Shown here: piece by piece, positions 1 through 5,823 of the stretch
How positions within the stretch are numbered: the first letter of the stretch is position 1
How the letters are laid out: every line of letters starts with the position of its first letter
Origin: Candidatus Bathyarchaeota archaeon
GTDB taxonomy: Archaea; Thermoproteota; Bathyarchaeia; Bathyarchaeales; Bathycorpusculaceae
Assembly: GCA_018396615.1 (NCBI GenBank)
Contig: JAGTQT010000082.1
Span: 1 to 6,006 of the forward strand
Direction: 5' to 3'
DNA: 6,006 nt
The notes under the pieces: model-generated
Database searches by the model: none
What the model saw: only the letters and a program-made list of their open reading frames with translations
Told to the model about the DNA's origin: nothing
Position numbers and translations under genes: made by a program

Positions 1-928
1 TATGCTGACTAAGGCAAGAGAGCTTGCAGGAAAAACCGGCACAGAACTCACCGCCGTAATCCTCGGAAGCAATGTCAAAGAGCACGCTAAAGCCCTCGTG
101 GAATACGCCCAAACAGTTATACTTGTGGAAGATCCGCGGCTGGAGAACTTCAACTCTGAAGCCTACAAGAAAGTTCTAGCGGCACTCATAAAGGCACATA
201 AGCCTCTGCTCGTAATGATGGGGCACACCAGCTACGGCGTCGAACTCGCACCTAGACTCGCAGCAGCGCTACAAATTCCCTTAGCAACCGACCTAATCGA
301 CCTTGCCTTCGAAGTAGACCAGTTTACTGCAACCCGCCAAATGTATGGCGGCAAAGTCAACGTCAGAATCGTTGTCCGCAAAGCCGAAACCTACCTTACA
401 ACCATACGCACCGCAACCTTCACTCCGCAGAAGCCGTCATCGCCCACCAACGGACAAATACTTGAGACGCCTTCACCTCTGACAGAAGACATCGCCGAAA
501 AACGCTTCCTACAATACGTGCTGCCACCGCCAGGCGGCGTAGATATAACTGCAGCTGAAAAACTCGTAGGCATAGGACGCGGCATCAAAGACCAAGCCAA
601 CATGCCTCAGATGGAGGAACTAGCCAAAACCCTCGGAGCCGTCCTCGCATGTTCACGCCCAATCGTAGACAAGGGCTGGCTACCCACAGACCGCCAGGTA
701 GGTAGCTCAGGCAAGACCGTTAAACCCAAGCTGTACTTGGCACTGGGCATAAGCGGCGCCTTCCAACACGTACTCGGCATGAAAAGCAGCGACCTAATAA
801 TCGCCGTGAACAAGGATCCCAAAGCACCTATCTTCAGCTTCTCAGACTACGCCGTAGTCGAGGATCTGTTCAAAATTGTGCCACCTCTGAAAAACAAAGT
901 TAATGAGGCAAAAGCACAGAAAACATAG
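1..928 (+). CDS. etfA: Electron transfer flavoprotein alpha subunit, 5'-truncated by window edge
   Basis: This is the FAD-carrying alpha subunit of the cytoplasmic electron transfer flavoprotein, which with ETF beta takes electrons from acyl-CoA dehydrogenases. The visible 308 residues begin at an ATG at base 2. Family members usually have some 20 more residues forming the first beta strand, so this Met is probably internal and the true start lies outside the window. Residues 1-135 match the N-terminal nucleotide-binding-like domain. The C-terminal FAD domain shows GIGRGI (190-195), the conserved Arg in CSRPIVDKGW (217-226), RQVGSSGKTVKP (231-242), LYLALGISGAFQH (244-256), AVNKDPKAPIF (268-278) and DYAVVEDLF (282-290). 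These together form the classic ETF-alpha signature with no key residue missing. The acyl-CoA dehydrogenase gene starts 25 nt after the stop with no promoter-like element between, so co-transcription is likely. ETF beta would be expected just upstream. The family assignment is firm; only the start is unknown. Confidence 0.93.
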   Translation, partial: MLTKARELAGKTGTELTAVILGSNVKEHAKALVEYAQTVILVEDPRLENFNSEAYKKVLAALIKAHKPLLVMMGHTSYGVELAPRLAAALQIPLATDLIDLAFEVDQFTATRQMYGGKVNVRIVVRKAETYLTTIRTATFTPQKPSSPTNGQILETPSPLTEDIAEKRFLQYVLPPPGGVDITAAEKLVGIGRGIKDQANMPQMEELAKTLGAVLACSRPIVDKGWLPTDRQVGSSGKTVKPKLYLALGISGAFQHVLGMKSSDLIIAVNKDPKAPIFSFSDYAVVEDLFKIVPPLKNKVNEAKAQKT

Positions 929-936
929 CCTACATC

Positions 937-943
937 AAAGGAG
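937..943 (+). promoter_or_regulatory. Shine-Dalgarno motif of the acyl-CoA dehydrogenase
   Basis: AAAGGAG lies 10 nt before the ATG at 954 and supports that start over an in-frame ATG at 903, which would overlap etfA and add 17 basic residues atypical of the family. An out-of-frame ATG at 950 is actually better spaced (6 nt) but would encode only four residues before a stop at 962-964. Confidence 0.7.
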
Positions 944-953
944 AAAAAAATGT

Positions 954-2108
954 ATGGAATTTAAACTGACACCGGAACAGGAAGAGATAAAACGCGCTGT
1001 ACGCGAGTTCGCTGAAAAAGAGTTTACACCAGAGCTTGCCTTGGAATACGACCAGAAAGAAGAGTTTCCAGCCGCACTCTACAAGAAAGCCGCGCAGCTA
1101 GGCTTCACCAGCATGCGCATCCCAGAGCAATACGACGGGCAAGGCTTAGGCGTCTTGGAAGACTGCATAGTTGTCGAGGAAATGTGCCGCGTAGATCCAG
1201 GCATAGGTGTAGCCATCTCGCTTGGCAACCTTATGATCCCAGACGTGCTGCTACGCCATGGAAACGAAGAGCAGAAATGCAAGTATATTCCGCCGCTTGC
1301 ACGAGGCGACAAAATTGCTGCTGCCGCGTTTACCGAGCCTGAGCATGGAAGCGACATAACCCGCATGGACTCCACCGCCGTCAAATGCGGAAGCGAGTGG
1401 GTGATCAACGGAGCAAAGGAATTCATAACCAACGCGACAACCGCAGACACCTTTATACTTCTCTGCCAATCCGACCCGAACGCGCAGCCATCCCACCGAG
1501 GACAAACACTGTTCTTAGCGGAGAAAGGCATGGCAGGGCTTGAAGCAACCAAGCTTCATGGCAAAATGGGCATAAAACCCTGCGTAACAGGCTCGCTTTC
1601 AATGTGCGACCTCAAAGTCCCAGACTCAAACGTCGTAGGCGAAGTGGGAAAAGGCTTTTACTATACTCTGGAGCTTTTCGACGGAACCCGAATAACCGTG
1701 GCAGCTCAAGCGGTCGGCATCGCTCAAGGAGCATACGAGAAGGCGTTGAACTATGCGAAGACGCGGAAACAGTTCGGGCAACCTATAATCAGCTTCCAAG
1801 GAGTAAGCTTCAAGCTTGCAGAGATGCTGATGAAAATCGAGTCTGCGAGGCTGATGACGTACAAGGCAGCTTGGCTGTATGACAAGGTGAAGCCTAACCC
1901 AGTTGCAACCTCTATGGCGAAAGCCTATGCGAGCCGCGTGGCAATGGAAGTGACCGACGACGCCATCCAGATTTTCGGGGGCTACGGCTACTTGGCAGAC
2001 TACCATGTTGAAAGATTCCACAGATGCGCCAAGATCACCGAGATCTACGAGGGCACGAGCGAAATACAGAAACTAACAATCACCAACTACCTTGCAAAAC
2101 AAACATAA
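954..2108 (+). CDS. Acyl-CoA dehydrogenase (FAD-dependent, short/medium-chain type)
   Basis: This cytoplasmic flavoenzyme catalyses alpha,beta-dehydrogenation of an acyl-CoA to the trans-2-enoyl-CoA and passes electrons to ETF, whose alpha subunit is encoded directly upstream. From the ATG at 954 it is 384 residues, the normal family length. The fold order is complete: helical N-terminal domain (about 1-115), beta-barrel middle domain (about 120-220) and helical C-terminal domain (about 230-384). Visible family motifs are FTEPEHGSD (126-134, first acyl-CoA dehydrogenase signature), INGAKEFITN (151-160), RKQFGQP (271-277, flavin contact region) and QIFGGYGY (339-346, second signature). The catalytic-base glutamate is present as E366 in IYEGTSEIQ (364-372), the position used by short- and medium-chain enzymes. 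Substrate chain length or branching cannot be read with confidence. The first 61 residues are 39/61 identical by hand count to the partial gene at 5824, so the two are paralogues. A longer reading from ATG 903 is unlikely because it lacks family similarity and overlaps etfA. Confidence 0.95.
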   Translation: MEFKLTPEQEEIKRAVREFAEKEFTPELALEYDQKEEFPAALYKKAAQLGFTSMRIPEQYDGQGLGVLEDCIVVEEMCRVDPGIGVAISLGNLMIPDVLLRHGNEEQKCKYIPPLARGDKIAAAAFTEPEHGSDITRMDSTAVKCGSEWVINGAKEFITNATTADTFILLCQSDPNAQPSHRGQTLFLAEKGMAGLEATKLHGKMGIKPCVTGSLSMCDLKVPDSNVVGEVGKGFYYTLELFDGTRITVAAQAVGIAQGAYEKALNYAKTRKQFGQPIISFQGVSFKLAEMLMKIESARLMTYKAAWLYDKVKPNPVATSMAKAYASRVAMEVTDDAIQIFGGYGYLADYHVERFHRCAKITEIYEGTSEIQKLTITNYLAKQT

Positions 2109-2118
2109 CCTTTTTTTA
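2109..2118 (+). terminator. T-tract terminator after the etfA-acyl-CoA dehydrogenase pair
   Basis: A run of seven T (2111-2117) follows the TAA stop by two bases. I see no stable hairpin before it. In archaea, T-rich stretches alone are an established termination signal, so this fits the end of the etfA transcript. Confidence 0.5.
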
Positions 2119-2155
2119 TCCACTTGAATTCTAATAGGCTGTATAATCATAAGTG

Positions 2156-2161
2156 TTATAT
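2156..2161 (+). promoter_or_regulatory. Putative archaeal TATA box for the two-gene surface-protein unit
   Basis: TTATAT is centred near 2158. With the usual archaeal spacing of about 26 nt, transcription would start near 2185, about 20 nt before the GTG at 2206. A second AT-rich candidate, TATAAT at 2142-2147, lies just upstream. Together with the T-tract at 2111-2117 this suggests that the two middle genes have their own promoter and are not read only from the etfA operon. It was identified by eye from consensus and spacing only. Confidence 0.4.
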
Positions 2162-2205
2162 GCACCATCCTACAAATCTAGTGGAAACTGTTGGGTTGAT
2201 CGGAT

Positions 2206-3207
2206 GTGTCTGAAAGAATAAAAGCACTTCCAGCAATGTTACTCTATTTGGTAATTCTATCACCCAATTTGCTTATGGTGATATCTTCAACTCCTATGAG
2301 GTCTTTCGTTGTCAATCAGAAGATCTTCAATAATGTTAAGACGATCGAAGCACTAAATGTCAGCTTCCTTGCGGTCGAAAAAGTGGAGCTAGTTTATTGG
2401 AACAACGAATCTGTTACAGGGATCATAACAGAAGAGATCTTTGTAAACGATCCTACATGTTCAAAGGTAAAGATCAACTGCACTACCACTGTAACTAAAG
2501 ATGCTATAAGAAAAGCTGGAAATCCATCAAAGACCCAGAGCATTGTTAAACCATGTGCTTTTTTTCCAGGTAAATACGAGTGGGATGGAATGGTTTTCCT
2601 CCCAGCTGGCAACAACGGCACACACATAGTCGAATACACTCAAGATGATAATTTTGATACGTACTATCCTCAAGAATGGTTCCGCTCATGGAACCTTTCT
2701 GGAGAAAAATACCTGCATAGCCACCTGTCAGCACAAGAGGTCACGGATTGGATCGACCGAAAAAAGAGCGCTGCTGACATTTTTGCGCTAATCTTTGGAA
2801 TTGCTGGTGGACTGCTTGAAGTAGTGGGAGGAGTAGCAGTTTTCCTTAAGTGTCCCGTTGTAGCTGTTCCAGCAATAATCGGTGGTCTTGCATCGATACT
2901 TGCAGCAATCATTCAGTATGTCTATAACGTCCTCGAAATCCAATGGATCAAGAACGTAGTGCAGACATGGTACGGCGATGGATTCACATGGTTCTCTAGC
3001 ATTGTCTTCCCTTTTTTTACTTGGATCCAGAACTTTTTCTGGAACGCACCTATAACCACGTGGTGGCGATATGATTTTCGCGAGTGGGATCAATCATGGG
3101 GAGCTGAAAGGGATCATTTCCAACATTACTGTGTTACTTGGGAGCCGGCAGTACACATAAAGACAATGGCTCTGAACCCAAATATTCATGAACCACCTCC
3201 ACGATAA
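2206..3207 (+). CDS. Secreted/membrane protein of unknown family with hydrophobic hairpin and Trp-rich tail
   Basis: I do not recognise this 333-residue protein. The N-terminus (MSERIK, then a hydrophobic stretch at about 8-27) looks like a signal peptide or anchor. Residues 30-188 form a soluble segment with five N-glycosylation sequons (N51, N67, N91, N137, N163) and cysteines C85, C92 and C117. Residues 190-214 and 217-240 are two Gly/Ala-rich hydrophobic helices joined by only K215-C216-P217, a tight hairpin. Residues 247-312 hold ten tryptophans (W247, 255, 262, 273, 279, 286, 287, 294, 298, 312) plus many Phe/Tyr, with a hydrophobic patch near 262-279, and C309. If the signal is cleaved and the hairpin spans the membrane, both flanks would face outside. 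The GTG start is preceded only by a weak GGTTGATC (2194-2201); ATG 2236 (residue 11) is an alternative. The end is sealed by in-frame stops at 3205, 3211 and 3214. Codon and base composition are more AT-rich than the flanking metabolic genes. A pore-forming, membrane-disrupting or surface-scaffold role is possible, but no function can be assigned. Confidence 0.75.
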   Translation: MSERIKALPAMLLYLVILSPNLLMVISSTPMRSFVVNQKIFNNVKTIEALNVSFLAVEKVELVYWNNESVTGIITEEIFVNDPTCSKVKINCTTTVTKDAIRKAGNPSKTQSIVKPCAFFPGKYEWDGMVFLPAGNNGTHIVEYTQDDNFDTYYPQEWFRSWNLSGEKYLHSHLSAQEVTDWIDRKKSAADIFALIFGIAGGLLEVVGGVAVFLKCPVVAVPAIIGGLASILAAIIQYVYNVLEIQWIKNVVQTWYGDGFTWFSSIVFPFFTWIQNFFWNAPITTWWRYDFREWDQSWGAERDHFQHYCVTWEPAVHIKTMALNPNIHEPPPR

Positions 3208-3224
3208 GAGTAATAGCCATCTGG

Positions 3225-4400
3225 ATGAACCCAGCCCACCTCAAAAATCTCTTTTACGTGCCAAATGAGGGAAATGCATTGGATGAAAAATCGAAATTAC
3301 TTAAATATGTCCTCTTGTTACTGATATGGAGTAGTTACATTAACTCCACATGCATCAATGAGACATTGGCTGTAGATCTTTATCCATCAAAACTGAAAGA
3401 AGCTATCTACGTCTATGTTTTCTTTGCATTGCCACCAATTGGAGATGTTATGTTATGCAAGAACACGCACTTAGCTTTCAACGATATAACAAAATTGCCA
3501 GTAAATACAACATTACCTGCGTTCAACAATGGTTTTATCGAAGCCAGATCTGAAATCATCAGAGCAGGCGACAAATGCTTTCTATCAATAAATGTTTACT
3601 ATAATCTTAACCTAACTGATGTTGCAAAGGCTAATGAGCATGCAGATGAATGCAGTCACGAGTTCCTTAGGGTTTTTGGCTATACTTTGAACAATATTCA
3701 CCAATATCAAATTATAAACAACGAAACAAACATAATAAGAGTCGGAAGGCAATTTGGGTACATACCATATTCAGTGTCTGGGCTCACGCCATTCTTAAGA
3801 TACAAACCGAATGACGGACTTGCAATTCTCATCGACAACATGATATCAGTTTACGTCCCAGGAACCAGCACAATAGGCTTCGTTGATCTATTCTACGAAA
3901 TCGAGAAAAATCAATCAGGATTTACATGGAGTTTCGTAATAGGGGGAAGTAAAGGTGAGATTCTCTCTAAGAATGGAATAGAAGAAATAAATCTCAACGG
4001 GTTGTTGAACAATGATGTGCCTATAGTTGGGTCGCAACAATCAGCTATCAGCCTTGAAATTCAAAGATTTTTCCTGAGAAAGAATGGAGAGATTACAATG
4101 AATTATTCTTTAGAGGTGATCTCAGTACATCCAGATGAATCTAAATTTGTATCCGAGAGTAACGAAATCCAAGTGATCTATGATAATTTGACCGGCCCCA
4201 TAGACAATGTAATCGTTCAGCTAGAAGTTGGCATACAAAGTAATTCCACGGCGTGGCTTGAGAAGTATTGGTTTCTTATAGTTGTGATAGTGGGCGGAAT
4301 AATGGGGGGGCTTTTAACAGTTCTGTATCTCAACAAAAGATGGTATAAGGCCACTCGATTTAGCGACAGAAAAAGTCAAGCTCAGCAGTCGCTTCAATGA
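3225..4400 (+). CDS. Type I membrane glycoprotein of unknown family
   Basis: I do not recognise this 391-residue protein, but its topology is clear. A hydrophobic export segment (about 25-38, preceded by Lys22/Lys24/Lys27) leads into a large ectodomain of about 300 residues. A single C-terminal transmembrane helix follows (about 348-369, with a GGIMGGLL core) and then a basic tail beginning KRWYK (371-375), which fixes the tail inside by the positive-inside rule. The ectodomain has nine N-X-S/T sequons (N40, N45, N94, N129, N166, N229, N293, N321, N340) and cysteines at 43, 78, 118 and 143. The rest looks beta-rich, with alternating hydrophobic strands. No enzymatic motif is visible. It follows the previous gene by 17 nt, so the two are probably co-transcribed and may form a surface complex. 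The start is uncertain: ATG 3225 lacks a clear ribosome site, whereas TTG 3279 has GAGGG seven nt upstream and would give 373 residues with a compact signal peptide. It shares the AT-rich composition of its neighbour. Confidence 0.78.
   Translation: MNPAHLKNLFYVPNEGNALDEKSKLLKYVLLLLIWSSYINSTCINETLAVDLYPSKLKEAIYVYVFFALPPIGDVMLCKNTHLAFNDITKLPVNTTLPAFNNGFIEARSEIIRAGDKCFLSINVYYNLNLTDVAKANEHADECSHEFLRVFGYTLNNIHQYQIINNETNIIRVGRQFGYIPYSVSGLTPFLRYKPNDGLAILIDNMISVYVPGTSTIGFVDLFYEIEKNQSGFTWSFVIGGSKGEILSKNGIEEINLNGLLNNDVPIVGSQQSAISLEIQRFFLRKNGEITMNYSLEVISVHPDESKFVSESNEIQVIYDNLTGPIDNVIVQLEVGIQSNSTAWLEKYWFLIVVIVGGIMGGLLTVLYLNKRWYKATRFSDRKSQAQQSLQ
3267..3271 (+). promoter_or_regulatory. Shine-Dalgarno-like motif favouring a TTG start at 3279
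   Basis: GAGGG sits seven nt before an in-frame TTG (3279-3281) and is the best ribosome site near the 5' end of this gene. Starting there would trim 18 residues and leave an n-region with three lysines (residues 22, 24 and 27 of the longer reading) directly before the hydrophobic core, as in normal signal peptides. Confidence 0.4.
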
Positions 4401-4423
4401 CTAAAACTTCTGCTGAGTGTTTT
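4381..4423 (+). terminator. Hairpin plus T-stretch across the stop codon of the type I membrane protein gene
   Basis: CTCAGCAG (4381-4388) and CTGCTGAG (4410-4417) form a perfect 8-bp inverted repeat around a 21-nt loop that contains the TGA stop. It is followed by TGTTTTA. This resembles an intrinsic terminator or a 3'-end stability element. The downstream arm can alternatively pair with GCAGAA (4427-4432). Confidence 0.4.
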
Positions 4424-4455
4424 ACTGCAGAATAAACAAGCAAGAATTTTCTCAA

Positions 4456-4506
4456 TCTTTTTCGCGTCTCTGTCTAGATTCTTTTTTTGGAAGCTATGCA
4501 TTTTTT
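4456..4506 (+). terminator. Cluster of T-tracts in the intergenic region
   Basis: Three T-runs of five (4458-4462), seven (4482-4488) and six (4501-4506) bases lie within 50 nt, downstream of the surface-protein gene. Serial T-tracts are typical of archaeal termination regions. The rest of the 238-nt gap (4401-4638) shows no gene I can support. Confidence 0.45.
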
Positions 4507-4586
4507 ACGCATGACTACTTCGAGAGTTTCAGCCAAGCGTAAAGACAAAGACATTAGCGCAGATGACTGACTCCAGATTCAGAAAC

Positions 4587-4594
4587 TTTATTAT
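4587..4594 (+). promoter_or_regulatory. Putative TATA box for the 3-hydroxyacyl-CoA dehydrogenase operon
   Basis: TTTATTAT matches the archaeal TATA consensus TTTAWATA at six of eight positions and is preceded by the purine-rich AGAAAC, a plausible TFB-recognition element. Predicted initiation near 4616 leaves a leader of about 23 nt before the ATG at 4639. Position and composition agree, but there is no experimental support. Confidence 0.45.
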
Positions 4595-4621
4595 CGCTTC
4601 AGAGCCAAGGGTCATACGATC

Positions 4622-4627
4622 AAGGAG
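4622..4627 (+). promoter_or_regulatory. Shine-Dalgarno motif of 3-hydroxyacyl-CoA dehydrogenase
   Basis: AAGGAG lies 11 nt before ATG 4639, slightly long spacing. A second partial match, AGGTTATC (4631-4638), directly abuts the start. The ATG 4639 start is also set by the protein, since the Rossmann strand begins at residue 7 as usual. Confidence 0.55.
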
Positions 4628-4638
4628 TCAAGGTTATC

Positions 4639-5823
4639 ATGAGTGAAAAAACTGGAAAAGCACTGGTAGCTGGGGCAGGCGCAATGGGTCACGGCATCGC
4701 ACAGCTTCTCGCCGCCAACGGCTTCAAAGTAATACTCGTTGACGTAAGTGACGAGATTCTTCAAAAAGCCGTGGAGAAAATCAGGTGGAGCCTCGGCAAG
4801 TTCGTTGAAAAGAAAAGAATCAGGCAGGAAGATGCTGAAGCCACGCTTGCAAGAATATCCGTAAACACGAGCTACGAGCAGGCAGGTCGAGACGTAGACT
4901 TCGCCATAGAGGCTGTTCCCGAAAACATGGAGCTGAAAAAGAAAATCTTCATAAAACTAGACGAGGTCACGCCGTCTCAAGCGCTGCTCGCCTCGAACAC
5001 TTCAACCTTAAGCATCACAGAAATGGCGAGAGCAACGAAGCGTCCAGACAAGGTTGCAGGCATGCACTTCTTCAACCCGCCGCTGTTTATGGCTCTTATC
5101 GAAGTAATCAAAGGCGAAGACACAAGCCAAGAAACCATAAACCGCCTAACCGAACTCGCGAAGAAGCTGGGAAAAACCCCTGTTACAGTCCGCAAGGATG
5201 TGCGAGGCTTTATAGTCAACCGGATACTTGGAGCAGTTTTCAATGAGGCTTACTGGGCGCTGCAGCGGGGCGAAGCAACAAAAGAAGGCATAGACGCCTC
5301 AGTCAAATACACCGGAGGTTTCCCTATGGGATGGTTCGAACTCAGCGACTTCGTCGGCCTAGACATAGCCTACGAAGTTGGCAAAATCCTCTACGGCGCC
5401 TACGGCGAAAGGATGAAGCCCTGCAACGAAGTCATAGAGCCACTCATACGCGAAGGCAAACTTGGACAGAAAACAGGTGCAGGCTTCTACAACTGGACCG
5501 CTGGAAGACCGAGAATACCCTTCAACCTGCTGGAGGAATACGATGTCGACCGCTCGTGGACCGTAGCTGTCAACGAGGCAGCATGGCTCATAAAAGACGA
5601 GGCAGCCTCACCACAGGACATAGACACAGGAATGAAGCTGGGCACGTACTGGCCTCAGGGACCATGCGAATACGCTGACAGAACAGGGCTCGATACAGTT
5701 CTATGCAAGCTTAAGGATCTTTACGCCAAGTACGGCATGGAGATGTATAAGCCTTGTCCGCTGCTTGAAGAGTATGTGCTTCAAGGGCGTGTGGGAAAGA
5801 AGGCGGGAAGGGGGTTTTACTAG
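4639..5823 (+). CDS. 3-hydroxyacyl-CoA dehydrogenase with duplicated C-terminal domain
   Basis: This cytoplasmic NAD-dependent enzyme oxidises (S)-3-hydroxyacyl-CoA to 3-ketoacyl-CoA, the third step of beta-oxidation; it can also act as a 3-hydroxybutyryl-CoA dehydrogenase. The Rossmann domain (about 5-185) has the GAGAMG dinucleotide loop (12-17) and D35 ending strand two, which favours NAD over NADP. Catalytic residues of the family align: S122 in SNTST, H143 in MHFFNPP, E155 and N194 in GFIVNR. The first C-terminal helical domain (about 187-286) ends in GQKTGAGFYNW. A second, diverged copy (about 305-394) ends in GKKAGRGFY. Bacterial single-function enzymes of about 285 residues carry one such domain; the doubled form is known from multifunctional enzymes fused to enoyl-CoA hydratase. 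Here the protein stops exactly at GRGFY without the hydratase part. The next gene begins on the following base, so translational coupling is likely. The enzyme class is firm; chain-length preference is not readable. Confidence 0.95.
   Translation: MSEKTGKALVAGAGAMGHGIAQLLAANGFKVILVDVSDEILQKAVEKIRWSLGKFVEKKRIRQEDAEATLARISVNTSYEQAGRDVDFAIEAVPENMELKKKIFIKLDEVTPSQALLASNTSTLSITEMARATKRPDKVAGMHFFNPPLFMALIEVIKGEDTSQETINRLTELAKKLGKTPVTVRKDVRGFIVNRILGAVFNEAYWALQRGEATKEGIDASVKYTGGFPMGWFELSDFVGLDIAYEVGKILYGAYGERMKPCNEVIEPLIREGKLGQKTGAGFYNWTAGRPRIPFNLLEEYDVDRSWTVAVNEAAWLIKDEAASPQDIDTGMKLGTYWPQGPCEYADRTGLDTVLCKLKDLYAKYGMEMYKPCPLLEEYVLQGRVGKKAGRGFY
5807..5814 (+). promoter_or_regulatory. Purine-rich ribosome site for the downstream acyl-CoA dehydrogenase
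   Basis: GAAGGGGG, within the last codons of the 3-hydroxyacyl-CoA dehydrogenase gene, lies nine nt before the GTG at 5824. It supports that non-ATG start directly abutting the TAG stop. Confidence 0.45.

Noticed and set aside
903..953. N-terminal extension of the acyl-CoA dehydrogenase to ATG 903
   Set aside because: It overlaps etfA, adds a His/Arg/Lys-rich 17-residue leader absent from the family and from the paralogue at 5824, and ignores the good ribosome site at 937-943.
1079..1552. 157-codon open frame on the - strand inside the acyl-CoA dehydrogenase gene
   Set aside because: It lies wholly within a gene with firm family motifs; its composition (Ser/Pro/Cys-rich, no domain) is that of an antisense shadow.
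4496..4514. ATGC/GCAT inverted repeat around a T-run
   Set aside because: Only four base pairs with no extension; too weak to call a structure.
4496..4570. 24-codon small open frame in the intergenic region
   Set aside because: Only a weak GGAAG lies upstream, it runs into the region before the putative TATA box at 4587, and the length is expected by chance.
2109..4638. Insertion sequence, integrated virus or CRISPR array as explanation for the AT-rich segment
   Set aside because: No transposase, integrase, capsid or terminase motif, no terminal repeats and no spaced repeats were seen in the window.
5331..5678. 115-codon + strand frame inside the 3-hydroxyacyl-CoA dehydrogenase gene
   Set aside because: Arg-rich frameshifted reading of a conserved gene, with no ribosome site or recognisable motif.
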